Origin: Unio delphinus
Lineage: Eukaryota; Mollusca; Bivalvia; Unionida; Unionidae
Direction of reading: 5' to 3'
Assembly (NCBI GenBank): GCA_029339505.1
Contig: JAQISU010000169.1
Span: forward strand, 7,556,001-7,620,000
DNA: 64,000 bases
Under the pieces are notes generated by a model that had not been told where the DNA came from, ran no database searches, and saw only the letters and a list, made by a program, of their open reading frames with translations. Shown in pieces: positions 28,212 to 41,499 of the stretch. How positions within the stretch are numbered: the first letter of the stretch is position 1; each line of letters begins with the position of its first letter. The translations under genes were made by a program, and so were the position numbers.

Positions 28212-28571
28212 AGGTGGCAGAAACAACATACGAACAGAAGTGTGTTAATTTAATTTAATCACAATGAACAGATCTTACGATTTTACTTGTTTTACTGTAT
28301 TTCCTTGCGGAAACTTCGTTACAGTTTCTTTTTTCACTTTCAATACGTTCGTTGAGTCATCTCTTTAACTATGTCATCAACAATGCAAGCCACCCTATAG
28401 AATATTATTTACTGATACTCACAGCTAAATGATTTGAACAAGGTAATTTGTTTCCGTTTACTTAACATTGTCACACTGAAGTTGGTGAAATGAATCAAAT
28501 ACATTTTAATAAGCGACTTTTGAGAATGATTAGAAAACACTTATAATTAATTGTCTCCCCAGCTTTCCATA

Positions 28572-28573
<2 letters not shown>

Positions 28574-28648
<75 letters not shown>
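28574..28648. repeat. (GA)n microsatellite
   Basis: About 37 uninterrupted GA units. Confidence 0.95.
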
Positions 28649-28651
<3 letters not shown>

Positions 28652-31600
28652 GCATGTGTTACACACGTGAATGACCAGTGGCAAACACGTTGTTGACATG
28701 CAAGTGAACCAAATTGTAATGTGCGCTGCCGGTTATCAAAGTGTTATTAGTACACTATTGCACAAGGCCTGGTCAGAGGTATTGCGCAACTTGGAAAAAA
28801 CAATACTTGAAGACCGCCTCCCACTAATTATCGTTATCTAGAAGATGATCTCTACGGTGTAATTTGCCCGGTCAATGGATATAGTAATCTGAGATGGTAC
28901 TTTGAACAAGACAAAACACGAGCCCCCGTAAAGATAAAATATGAATTTAATTTTAAAATACAATTAAGAAAAGAATGACACTGTGAATTACAATTTCTTT
29001 CTTTCTGAATACACTTAGTTCAGAAATACATAAACTGAAGCTTTAAAATAATGGATACATTCATAAAAATCCCAAACACTAATAAAAATAAATGAAGTTA
29101 GCCGTTAATACTGAGAGTAAATTTCATCATGGAATCGAATGTTCATTTAACATTGGACTGTTGGGTGATTCAAAATGACCTTGTTCGTCGACCTTTTTTT
29201 TCCTTCTTCTTCTGCGTTAGTCTCACTTGAGCTTGCCCTTTGGTTGTACGTGGGATTACACAACTCTGTCTTCCAATTTCTTTTTCCGTCTCTGAATTTC
29301 GTCTTCCGCGCTATTTCTTTTTCGATCTTCAAACAAACTATTTTTCCTTGAAAAGAAAAGGGTAAAACGCCCTAAGTATCTCGTTACTTTAAGAGTTGAG
29401 ATAGTAATTCCGTTTCCAGGTTCGAAAAATCAGATCTTACTATCAGTGTTCTCATTTATACGGCTAACAAATACTATACAAGTCTTCAGATCAATAGAGC
29501 TATACTGCTAATTATATCGACATCCGAATTCGGGAAAGTCATATATTCCCGTAAATCATTACGTAAAATGAGGCAATATATCATAACACACAATCCATAT
29601 TTACTAATATGATAAATTCAAATTAATGTAACACTTTCCAATCATAAATGTACACGGCGGGTTTTCTACACCACCCATTTACCTACCTAAGTATATAAGG
29701 TAAAAAATGCTAATTCATTATTAAATCACTGTAAAACCGACTATCCATACAAAAATAGGAACACATCATGCATCTGTAACAAAGAAACATATCAAAGTAC
29801 ACTATTAAATCAATGTAATACTGAACTATTTGTATCATAGTATCGATACATTATGCAACTATGACAAAGAAAAACATCATATACATTACATCGTGATAAA
29901 GGTGAATTTGAGTTAAATACCTTGTGTTTTTGGCGTCTTACAATCGTTCCACATTCAGTTTCCTGGAACCACAATTGTATACCACAATTTTACGAACGTC
30001 TGTCTTTCAAAGCACGCTCGGAGTCCTGGTAATTACTTCTACCTTTGGTTTTCTCTCTTGCAGAGAAATTTTCAGACTAATTCAAACTCATTAACTCAGA
30101 GAATATATTCCCCAATTCTAGGTTTCGACCCAACCCTCTTTCCTATACATTTGACCAATCGGAATAAATGCTATCCTTGCGGACCTTTTGAAAACCGTCT
30201 ATCAAGATGCCAAAAATGCCACTTAGGATCGAAATATCACCTTATCATTTGTCTCAATCATTTCTGACAGCTCTGCGTGAGGAATCACCTAATTTTAAGC
30301 GTGTCAGCACTCAGTCCGTTTTCACTCTAAATATTGTAACAGTCTGACCGAGGTAAACTAACATTCTTTCCGTTCAAACTCTACTCCAAGACAGTTGATT
30401 GTCGGCTAGCCTACGAATTAATTACTGGATTTCACTGACGAAAAATTTGGCACTTGACACAAATATACATCAATGGATACAAATACATCTCGTAAATGAT
30501 AGATATATTCTCATATATGTATAGACTCACAAAGCAAGTATAAAAAAGATGACATGCCATAAAGGATTTACACTTTTTCAAAGTTATTTGTGAAATACAA
30601 TAACGCTCATCACATATCGATAGTAAGATTACTGAGCGAGAGATAAAGAATAAAAGAAAACTATGAATGACTCTATTTTACAACCAATACATAAGGAATC
30701 TTCAAAATTAAAAAAAACCTGAAACAATCAGAACTTTACAAATATAAAATAATATTTGTGAAGAACTATCTTCCTATAGTTGAAAAGAGTTTGGATACAA
30801 AAGTAGTGAAAAGAAACGCATTTACTCATGAAATGGATGACATATCGAATGGTATAATAGTTGAGAAGAAGGAAAAAATATTTGATGAATAAGAATGGAA
30901 GAAATGCAAAACATATATAGTAGTATCAAACAGAACGCTATAGCTATAGAACATGTACTGTTAGAGAATAAAAAACATTATCATTTTGAAAATTCAACGA
31001 AAGAAGGGCCAAATGAATGGACATATTTCAGTCTGCATTTCCACTATGACCAGACAGATTACTGTATATCTAGACTGAATAAAAGTGTTAGATCATATCT
31101 AGCTTGATTCTTGGGTGTACAGACTTAAACCAAACCATCGATTACTCAATGCGCTAAGACCGTGCTTTGTTCAAACGTTAGGTCTCACTGGACAGTTGTT
31201 TTGGAAAAATTTTTGTCCGACAATGACCTATAGCAGAAAAATGATAATAATATTACATTAAAGACACAAATAAAAATGAACTAATGATTTTTGTTGAAAT
31301 GATGCTTGTAAGATTCTGACTGAGTAATTAAAGTTAATTCCTCATGCAACTAGTGGCTTTTATACTCAATCAACACTGCCTTACAGAAAGGGGTTATTTT
31401 GAATATTTTCCTGTGACAAGACAGCTAAAAGAATCAGTATGTGCCTTATACATGAATAAAGTTCACTAGTACTGTAACAAATTAGCATACTTTTCATCAC
31501 CCCTCAACCATCTAGATTCTGAGATATTTACCTCTGTAGCAGACACATATAAATACGCAAGCCAAGTCCGAGGCTCATTTGAAGCCCAAGTTACGCATTT

Positions 31601-32309
31601 GATCTCCTGTGCTAGTCTAACTGTGACAGGCAGTCACCAACAAGTCAACCAGTTTCCAAGCCTAACTCAAAGTAAATATAAACCACATTACAGATTTAGC
31701 TTATGTGTGAACTGAAAAATGCTAGGATGGTGATAATTAGGCCCATGCCTTCTACCTTAAATATTAGGGAGGTGGCAAAATACGAAACTATCCAATGAGG
31801 CCTTAGTGGAGCTACTAATACACAGACGGCAAGAATACAATACAGATACAAACTAACTTTTCAAATTTCATATACGAAATAGATTTAAAAGTTAAATTGG
31901 ACTATGCTGCAGGAGGTAATAGTATCCTTTTGTTGTTTAGTAACATCGTAATGAAATGGGTCGTACGGATACAGCAACAACTAAGTACAGACATCAAGTG
32001 ACTCGTTTAAACTGGGTTAAACCTTACCATACATTCTGAGCTAACCAAGAGATGTATTCCAAAAGATGATAATCAGTAACAGTTAGACTATAACTGTTGT
32101 TGAGGACAATTAAGAAAATAAAGTGAGTAAAATTTAGCTAAGTAGGCACATAAAGATGAAAGACTTACTGTCACCGTTCTTGGTGTAGCTGTTTTAACAG
32201 CTGAATTATGTGTATCTGAAATAGCTACTAATATAGTTATATCAATTGTGTCAAAAGCTTTCAGTCAAATGTTGATTCGTTTACAATGTTTTGAAACATA
32301 AGTAAAAAA

Positions 32310-32530
32310 TATCATGAATAAACAATTTATTCAACTTCAAAAAGTTCAAAACACAGCTGCACGGATCATCTTTAGAGTACCTCGATCAGAGCACACCTCA
32401 CCACTGCTCTGTACCCTACACTGGCTATCGATTCGATACAGAATCAAACACAAAATTTGCTCCAATGTACTTGTATACCAACAGCCCAATTGTGTCATGA
32501 TCGATTTGTCCAGAACTTCTCTGAATAAAT
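32310..32530 (+). pseudogene. LINE RT C-terminal fragment (CR1/L2-like)
   Basis: The frame starting near 32314 reads FIQLQKVQNTAARIIF, then HTSPLLCTLHWLSIRYRIKHKI, the standard region after the thumb of CR1/L2-type reverse transcriptases. Only about 70 codons survive. Confidence 0.75.
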
Positions 32531-33495
32531 AGTCCATGAATGATATTTTAGTCCAATGGACGCTTTGTAATTCCGATGAATAATCCAAACAACTGTTTCA
32601 CCACAAATTATATCTAAACCCAACAGTAAATACATCTACATACTGATTATACACGTGATCATATGAAATAAGAATCCAAAGTAGGAATGAATTAATTGAT
32701 GTTCTCCTGTACATTTCCAAGTGTATATTACGACTATAAGTTGCAATAAACCCCACGTGACACACCCTACTACTCAATATACCATTTTACAATATTTACT
32801 CACGTAAAACCTCTAATCCCACCTTTAATCATCAGCAACATGTCAATATGTAAATTCAAATTCTTTAAAATGAATAATTAGCGAAACCATGTGCACTGTA
32901 ATAATGTGCTGATTTGAGTTATTTTTTAAAATATCCAAACATTTTAGAAAAATGTATCACCACATTATCGTGTACTTTGTATGTACTAGATGACTGCCTT
33001 CAATTTAAAAATGATGTCACATCATGGACATTCTGGTAATCGTCATCAGCTCTTGAACTGATTCATTGCTTGTACGAACTTGTCATCATTTAAATCATAG
33101 CAAGCTGTTATAATGGCTTGTCCATGAATATATCTTTAAATACAAATGTTCTTTAAACTGGTATTCCATCCCATCCATCGTGAATTTACTTATTTTACTA
33201 CAAAATCTTTACTGAATGAAATTAATTTTCTTCATAGTTGAGTATGAATTTTACCACAAGATCTAATTCAATTTTACAAGCTCCTAAATGTACCTATGGC
33301 TATCCTAGCCGGACACGTTATGGATAAAAATATATATTCTGACTGGAAATAAGGCAAGTATTGCTATCGTGAGTGCAATGATACGCTGCATGGAAATCAT
33401 TTTGTGGAATAGCATGTGAACGTTTGAATGAACCACTCTTGTTGAAAGTTCAGTTTTCATATGCAATCGCATTATTGTATTTGATTCAGCTGGGA

Positions 33496-33502
<7 letters not shown>

Positions 33503-33540
<38 letters not shown>
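33503..33540. repeat. (TG)n microsatellite
   Basis: About 18 TG units. Confidence 0.9.
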
Positions 33541-33542
<2 letters not shown>

Positions 33543-33682
33543 ACAAAGTTAGAATAAACCAGTCTGACATAACATATTCCTGGTTTTTGCCGGCTTTGCA
33601 ATAGCACTTATGAGAGTTTGGTTTTGTGTGGCTAGTGATTTGTATTGTCTACGTGTCTGGAGCTCTATCAAAAAGCTTGACA

Positions 33683-33703
33683 CGTGTGTGTGTGTGTGTC
33701 TGT

Positions 33704-33738
<35 letters not shown>
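33683..33738. repeat. (TG)n microsatellite, interrupted
   Basis: TG units broken twice by TCTG. Confidence 0.9.
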
Positions 33739-33739
<1 letters not shown>

Positions 33740-33741
<2 letters not shown>

Positions 33742-35699
33742 ATGTTTAGTATGGTGTTATGAAAGTTAAAGAAAGTAGCTTCTTGAGCAAATTGCGTTTT
33801 GTTCTATGGCTATTGTTGTTGGATTTTGCACAACAAAAAACATCAAGGTTTTCTTTTTAAAAGTTGTTTAAATGCGCGTGGGCATCATGACTAAGACGAC
33901 AGATCTGAGACAACTAGACTGAGATAGGTAAAGGTTATAAAACAGGTAGATTTATCTGTCACATGGGTGAGATGTATTTTCCCATTCCATGAGATCGAAC
34001 CAAAATATTGATATGCTTTTCTTTCATTTGGTGTAAGTCTATTCTAAGTGCCCCAATTTATGGGTTTCCGACTATTTCATGCACATTTACAGTGGTATCA
34101 TAGTAAATGTAGTTTATTTGATGCACTGTAATATGATACAGCAAAATGGTCAAACTAATGACTTTATCAAAACGAGTTTTATTTAGACAGATAGCAAATT
34201 AATTGCATGGTGTACTTATTTATGGATTCAGATACAGTTTTGATACTAGCTAGATCAGTTCATAGAAAATACATCTTCATTCCGTATCTTTTATGTTGAT
34301 TAGTCAGGCTATCCACGTATGAATTTCCTCTTATGGATATCCAATCCTAACAAACATCAACATCGTACTGTCACTGATTTCCTGTCTGAATTTATGTTAA
34401 AAGTCGATTAAACGCGTTGTAACATCCATTTTAACTATATTCATTATGTTTGGCGGTCTTGTCCTATGATAAAATTGGACGCATTCGACCTTCTCTCCAT
34501 TCGGGGTTAATTTCCATGAGTCTAATGGTTGTATCAAACTTAAATATAATAGAACCAAACTGACGATTTTCCTGATGATGTCTCCATCAAAAACGACACT
34601 AGTGTTATTAAAATGTTTATTCAGATCTTGACTGACCCACCATAAAACCTGATTCATTTCGGTTTTTGTTACATGAATCTCTAAGTGACGCTACTAATTA
34701 CATGGTAATCATTTAATGTGCTTCATTTTTTTTTTACGAACTGATAACTAATTGAGTGGAGCATGTACATGTTTTCTCTTTTACGTCTGCATTGAATTGG
34801 TGAAATATATGTCTTTATCTCTGATTTATTTAGCTTACAGAATATCAGTATATTTAACATTCACATTAAACTGAGTAGTAAAATGTTAAAACTTTATACA
34901 GTAAAATCCAAACACAAAATCTCAAGGAAGATAAATCTTGCAGTGTCGGTTATTTTTATATGAGTTAATTGACCTTGATAGCACTGTGCACCAAATTAAC
35001 ACTAGATTTTGGTTTTGTTTCCAAAACATCGAATTATTACTCACCTCACGACTCTTTTAAATTAAACGCATGTGTATATGCAGTGTAAAAAGTATTCACT
35101 ATTAACGATATGGCATGACACATGAGATATTCTCTCTGCTTTGTAAAATTGATCTAAAACCATAATTTGTAAACTTGTTTATCATCGCAATATTTGCACG
35201 TGCATGAATATGTGTCGTCAATGAAATAGCAAATAGTAAACACTCAAAACTTCATATGCTGGGTAAATACAAAAATAATTCAAACAGATTAATCTAGGAA
35301 GACAGTCCTTCAATACACGTAACTCAGAATATCGATACTCCCAGGATGAGCAATCCGAATGACTAAAGGACATGAACATCTCCGAATGCTTATTTCATTT
35401 GTTCCACCCATTCGAAATTTAACGCGTCGAAATTATCGTTCTAGGTGATTCTTTTGAGTCTGTACGCCTTAGTGACATCATGATACCCCACCATGTGTCT
35501 TCGGATGGTCGTGATTGCAGTGCAGCATCGTGCTTAAAAATTTAGCCCTGTGCTGTGTTCGGCCGTTAATTTAGATAACATAAGGCAAGTCCATATTAAA
35601 TCGCAAACCTTTGTGTCAACTATCCCAGAGATATCACTGCGTATTGCATTTTTCCACGCCTAATCAGTAGGACCGATGGAAAAGCGCACAGAAATAGTT
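33740..35699. other. Intergenic DNA, nothing recognised
   Basis: AT-rich with no supported gene or repeat. Confidence 0.4.
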
Positions 35700-35929
35700 A
35701 ATTTTATCAATGATTAAAATATCGACGTCTTCTTTCTGACAGAAACAAGGCGCAAAACATTAGGCGATGAGCCCAAGTGCACGGATCTAACACCCACATG
35801 TTATTCCATCAAGTCTTTTCCCGCCACTCTCGCAAACGTGGAATTGCCGTCATCACAAAGAATTCCATGAACATGTCCTAATAGCATTCACACTGGAAAA
35901 AAACATCAGTCCATTTTTTTTTCTTCTGC

Positions 35930-36320
35930 CTCTTCCGCCCTTTCTCTTAGTAGAAAATAAACAAGCTGACCAAATCTCTCTTTGTAGCAGTTTCCGAATC
36001 TCCTGGAGGATGGAAATTCTATTGGTGGCAACCTGATTATTCTTGGAGATTTCAACTTTCGCTTAGACTGTCCTGGAAACCCATACACATAAAAACTCCT
36101 AGATTCCATAATGTTTATGGGTAATTGGTTTACTGACTGTTTAAGGTTGAAAACATGAATGGAATCTAGTTTTTATGTGTATGGGTTTCCAGGACATTCA
36201 AAGTGAAAGTTAAAATCTCCAAGAATAATCAGGTTGCCACCTATCGAATTTCCATCATTCGGAAACTGCTACGAAGAGAGCTTTGGTCAGCTTGTTTTTT
36301 ATTCTACTAGGAGGAGGGCG
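35930..36320. repeat. Inverted duplication of LINE endonuclease DNA
   Basis: Bases 35930-36111 reappear in reverse complement at about 36150-36320, with a roughly 40-bp centre. Shared words include CCTGGAAACCCATACACATA and CAACCTGATTATTCTTGGAG. The left arm is in the LINE's own orientation; the right arm is the inverted copy. Confidence 0.85.
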
Positions 36321-36868
36321 GAAGACCATGTTGGTCACATGTTAGACTGGATTCTTCATAGACCTGATGATAATATTTCTATTGTATCACACAAACTTGC
36401 ATCAGATCACCTCTACTTTATATGCCATCTCGATGTATCAGTCCCTAACCCTCCACCTTTTTTTTTTTGCTACCAAGAGAAACCTCTGTATGATAAATAG
36501 AACCAAACTAATGCATGCCATCCAAGCAAACATAACAACTTGTTACCTTCTACAGCAGAACAACTCGATAACTGCCTGCGTTCATTGGTTGAGAAACATG
36601 CCCCAGCCACCAAATGCAGAGTATCAATTAAAAAGTGTTCTTCGTTGTATAGTAGTGTTAGGTACCAGCTTAGCACTGCTAAAAGAGACCGCAGTAAAGT
36701 GGAGAGTCTTTGGCTTTCCACCAGACTCACTGTTTATAACAAATCTATGAAGCAGCTAAGAAGAACGTCACAAACATAGTCCATTTAGCCAAAACGATCC
36801 CACTACAGTACTAAGATCACGGAGAGTTCCAGCTGCAAAGAGTTCTTCGAGATAACTAGCAAGCTAAT

Positions 36869-37056
36869 CAGAGGCGTAGCGATGATATTTTGCGCCCGGG
36901 GACGAACTATAAAATGGGCGCCCCAGCGATCTTGTGACAGATTTATTACCCTTGTTTTCTTATTATAATGTAACGTTGCAAGCCTCATTTTGGCGCCCCT
37001 GTACCTTGGCGCCCGGGGACATATGTACCCCCTGCCCCCACTTAGCTACGCCTCTG
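36869..37056. mobile_element. hAT-type MITE, 188 bp, inside the LINE
   Basis: Ends CAGAGGCGTAGC and GCTACGCCTCTG form a perfect 12-bp terminal inverted repeat, flanked by a perfect 8-bp duplication AAGCTAAT (36861-36868 and 37057-37064). The body is GC-rich with repeated GGCGCCC(C)GGG words. TIR and TSD together make this the clearest MITE here. Confidence 0.92.
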
Positions 37057-37770
37057 AAGCTAATGTCAAGGAAGAAATGTACACCACTTCCAACTACCTT
37101 CTCTCTAGTAGACTTACCGGGCCTGTTTGCAAATGTATTCCGTGACAAGGTACACACCATTAGAGATAAACTTGATAACACAATTTCAATTGACTCGTCG
37201 TCACCACACAGATGCGATAAAGAATTTCAGCGACAACCGTTAGCAACCTTTGAACATGTCTCAATGGATTTAGTACGGACAATTGTAATGAAGAGTTCAC
37301 CAAAGTCATGTGAACTTTATCCAATTCCAACATCACTGCTGCTTGAGTGCTTAGATCCAATATTGCCATCACTAACTGATGTTATTAATACATATCTCTC
37401 ATCCAGGGAATTCCCATACTTTTTCAAAACTGCCACTGTAAAGCCTCTGCTGAAGAAACCGACACTCAACCGTAACGATTTAAAGAACTACCACCAAGTT
37501 CCTAATCTCCCGTTCATATAACAAATCTTAGAAAAAGTTGTTTTAACCCAACTTGTATCTCATCCGAATTCAAACAGTCTTTTTAGCAATGTAGTCTGCA
37601 TATCGCCCTTGCCAAATAATTTAAACTACTCCTCTGAAAGTAGTTAATGACATTCTCTTTGCTTTGGATAGCGGAACGATTACAGTACTCCCCCTCCTTG
37701 ATTCGTTTGCAGCACTTGACACAATAGATCATGATATATTACTTAATTCTTAAGATCTTTTGACATGTGT

Positions 37771-40700
37771 ACTTGGACCTGAGTTTCGGACAGGAGTAGT
37801 GGAATCAGTGCCTTCAGTCATAATTTGAGCGGGTTTATTTATTTAAAGCATTCATTGGAATCACAAAGTATTCATTGATAGTTTTAGACTGAATCACTAT
37901 TCTGGGATGATTGTGAATGTATTATTCGGGATTATATCATTGTGATACATCATGTTTGTTAGCACATCAGCAAAGATACGACTATTGATTCAAGTGTTAT
38001 CAAGTACAAATTTCACTGGGCACTTCAATAACCTCATGCTCTGGGCATATTATTGGTCAAATGAATTGTTTTGAGTGAAATGCGATTTCCTATTTTAAAC
38101 ACTCGAGAAAAGCGCTTAACGTGTGAAGAACGGTCAAAAGTTCCTTTGCAATTCGGGTGACGTGATTTAGTTTTTGACACACCTGTGTATTGCCAATTTC
38201 TTAAATTAGTGAAGTTTTGGTACTGGAAATCTGACATCCAGTTTCTTTCAATCTTGCTCATAACTCATGTTCATGTCTGGATAGTGTACTGGTAGGAAAA
38301 GAAAGGTTTGAAAATTCTGGTATGCATTTGACCAGATCTGTTGCTCAACTTTGTCTGAGACCGAGGGTGTAATATTAACAGAAGTACTTACAAAATTAGA
38401 TAGTATCTTATGCGGGCAGAACTTGTATGTAGCACTGTACCAAATTGGACTAACTGCTGATACTTACATCAGTGGAGCCTGTTAGAGCATCCAGCGGGAT
38501 GCTACGTATGCAACGAAGCCAGGGTCTATACGCTTTTGCTCCACTATATGTGTGTTGAGATTTCAAGCCTGGGGTATGGTGAAGTTATTGCTGGCAATTG
38601 GTCTTCTGGACTGGATTTGAGTTTCTGTCTAGACGTACCAGACCTTTGTTGCAATGATGCACTACAAATGGTCATGACCTTGGGACAGGTTTATCACACT
38701 GATGGTTTGTCACCTGTCTGGTTCCTTAGTCTGGTGGATATTCGTTTGAAAGGTTGTGTCTGGGTGCAACGATATATTAAATGAAAAAATTCAAGCAGAT
38801 TTGGCGTTAGCTGCTTATTAAAAGAAGTAGGAAAAACGATAAAGTATTTCTATGTCAAACAAAGAACTTACATGCATATACTATCTAGCTAAGCCATTAT
38901 TATTTTTAAATAAGGTAGGAATTCAACAGTGCTGATGAAAATAGCTATGAATGTACTTAGATGTTTTTTTTTTCTCTAAACATCTAATCTTACGATTGAC
39001 GTAGATTAAAAATACCAAAATTTAAGTAAAATTTTTACAGAAAGCACAAATTAAAAGCAATATATTAAATTAGTATTCATTTTGGACCAGAAGGAATAGT
39101 TCTGTACATAATGTCAGGTAGATGAAGAGCATAATACCTATAAAGAGTTGAACCTGTTCTAGAAACTTTATGTAAATGAAGGTGTATTTAAAAAGAACAA
39201 AAAGTAGGTTGATATATACATTTTTTTTTCTTCTCATTAATTGGCAGGCAACAATGGTTAAGGAAGATTGGTACAATATTACTCTAAGTTAGACAAAACA
39301 GTGTGTTCTGCTGCGGTTTACAACAAATGGCAGTCATGTAGTTTATTCGGTACTGATATGAATGGCATTTTTCGTTTCTTTTGTGAGCAAAAAAATCTTT
39401 TGAGGAGGACAACTAAAAATCGCATTATTGTACTTAGTTATATTTACATTCACAAAAATATTGTCTTGCATTCATTTACACCAGACCCTCTACAGGATAT
39501 TTACCGCCTCTATTGTTTTCAGAAGTTACATCGCCATTATAAGTTGTTACGGCTTTTAATGTATAAGGCAGTAATTTTTCGTCATTTCAAATCGTACACT
39601 TGTCAGTGGCTTCTTGGCAAAGTGTGAAAGAAACTATTACTTAATTAGACACATAAATATATTTTTACTGTTTCCATGACCTCGCGTGAAACAAGTACTC
39701 TTAAAGTATACAGTTTCCATCGAATGATCTAACGCAAATAGGGATACATGTTTGAATAAAGAGATAAATAATAAATGGATTCCAACTCATTAGTATTGTA
39801 TGTGAAATAAAACGTTCTTTTTTATTGTCACTTGATACAATGGAGAAGCCACAGATTTATAAGGAAAATAATTTCTCTTTACTGTTCTACAGATACAATG
39901 ATATTGTGTTAGATATGTGGGGTGGGTGAGGTTAGGGTGGTGGAGGTGAACATCATTTGCATATTGCGTACTGTATCGTTCTAATTTAAGTCCACATTAA
40001 ATCACTATATTGTAAACACAACTATTTAAAAACTAACGATTTCCCAGAATAGAAACACGCGTGATAATAAATGTATAATTTTTTCTCGTTTGATTTTCGA
40101 AAATCAGTGTTAAACTTGAGTTGTGCCTAAAACTCCTTTTTAAAAAATACTTTTTAACGCAAGTACAATATGTTTAAGCAATGATCGGTGAACAGTGTGC
40201 AAAATGCATTCACAGGTGATTTAATATTAGTAATAAAGATACTATGTTCCTATTATGATTTACATGAGGCGGACAGTACGTAAACACTTTTCATTTCTTT
40301 CCAATTAATACTGCTGCTGAGGTTTCTTGTCAGGTGCAAATCAAGTAGATAGAAACAAGGTCGTACAAAGCACTCATTAATTACAATGTAGATTTTTTTT
40401 CGAGGAGAGAAAAAGTAAACAGAGACTCCAGTAAGACAAAACGAGATATTGGCATAAGTCCAGTTCTGTGAGAATGGTTTTAATTATCCAAGACGAGTGC
40501 TTGTCAGATGTATGTGATGCCTTCTTTTTACGTTATTCCAAAAGCATATTTACCTTTTTTTAACGAATTGCCTCGGCAAAGAAAGAGGCATTTGATTTTT
40601 TCCAAGACCCAGTGAAATTTAATATGCATCGCGCGTGTCTTCGTTTACAAAAAAAGAACGAGAGAAAACGTTTCTGTTGGATCAGTGGAAGATTTTCAAA

Positions 40701-40959
40701 ATTATTTTGAAACAATTAGAAATCTTGATTTAATAAAGCTTGAAGTAAAATGACTGTACTCTCTACTTCAACCTTTACTGATGATACACATGTAGAATAA
40801 AATAATATGCGCTCGCTTTTAGTGAAACATTTTGATTGCTTTTAGTCGAAGAGGTATACAGTTCGATTACATTCAGCTGAGGCTAGGTCTGCTTAAACAC
40901 TTAGCAAAGGTATTGGTCTGATTACACAAAGACCTATGTACAGCCAATTGTAACCCAAT

Positions 40960-40960
<1 letters not shown>
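37771..40960. other. Intergenic DNA, nothing recognised
   Basis: Includes a 119-codon + strand frame (39268-39627) and an 82-codon frame (38536-38784) that I do not recognise and that lack supporting context. Confidence 0.35.

Positions 40961-40962
<2 letters not shown>

Positions 40963-41028
<66 letters not shown>
40963..41028. repeat. (CT)n microsatellite
   Basis: About 33 CT units, abutting a SINE body on its right. Confidence 0.95.
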
Positions 41029-41029
<1 letters not shown>

Positions 41030-41032
<3 letters not shown>

Positions 41033-41165
41033 AGGGCGACTTGGGTATATGAGAAAGCTTGCCAATAGTTTCCCGTGAATTGGTGGTTCTTCCCTGAATC
41101 TCATCGGCTTCTTCCTCAACCATAATGTACTGGCCACTATGTATAGTCTATGATACATTGCAAAA
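41030..41165 (+). mobile_element. SINE family A, body only
   Basis: GACTTGGGTATATGAGAAAG and CTTGCCAATAGTTTCCCGTG match the family body; the tRNA-like head is missing and replaced by the CT microsatellite. Confidence 0.65.
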
Positions 41166-41457
41166 TACCTTTGAAATTCAATTTAAAAAACCCCAAAACT
41201 TAACTTATTTTTGTATAACTGAAGAACTCCATTGCAAAATAATTGGTATTTTATTTTATTTTTAAAAAATTTATATATTCAATATAGCATCTACATTCTG
41301 CTCTTAAGGGAAAACGATACAAAAATCCGCATCTACAGAGAAGTAAATGTCACTGGCCACTTATATTGTACAAACGTGTGGTATTATTATAATCATTTTT
41401 AAAAAAAACGAATTAGTTATGTATGCACACCATAAAAATGTTTGATTAGACTTAAAA

Positions 41458-41492
<35 letters not shown>
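41458..41492. repeat. (TG)n microsatellite
   Basis: About 17 TG units. Confidence 0.9.
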
Positions 41493-41493
<1 letters not shown>

Positions 41494-41499
41494 TTTCAA

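Larger units (their letters stand above)
25970..32300. other. Intergenic DNA with microsatellites only
   Basis: Over 6 kb without a gene or transposon I can name, apart from TG and GA microsatellites listed separately. Confidence 0.4.
35700..37770 (+). mobile_element. Degenerate CR1/L2-like LINE
   Basis: Reading in broken + strand frames: an endonuclease with LTET-like start, RGIAVI (near 35840), NLIILGDFNFRLD (about 36020-36065) and GHMLDWILHRPDD with ASDHLYF (36330-36420); a linker (KHAPATKCRV, 36540-36779); then the RT N-terminal part FRDKVHTIRDKLD, MDLVRTIVMKSSPKSCELYP, LKNYHQVPNLPFI (to 37521) and LDSFAALDTIDHDILL (about 37690-37745). The order is that of CR1/L2-type LINEs. Stops and frameshifts are frequent, the 3' RT half is missing, a MITE interrupts it, and part of the endonuclease is duplicated in inverse orientation. 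Confidence 0.8.
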
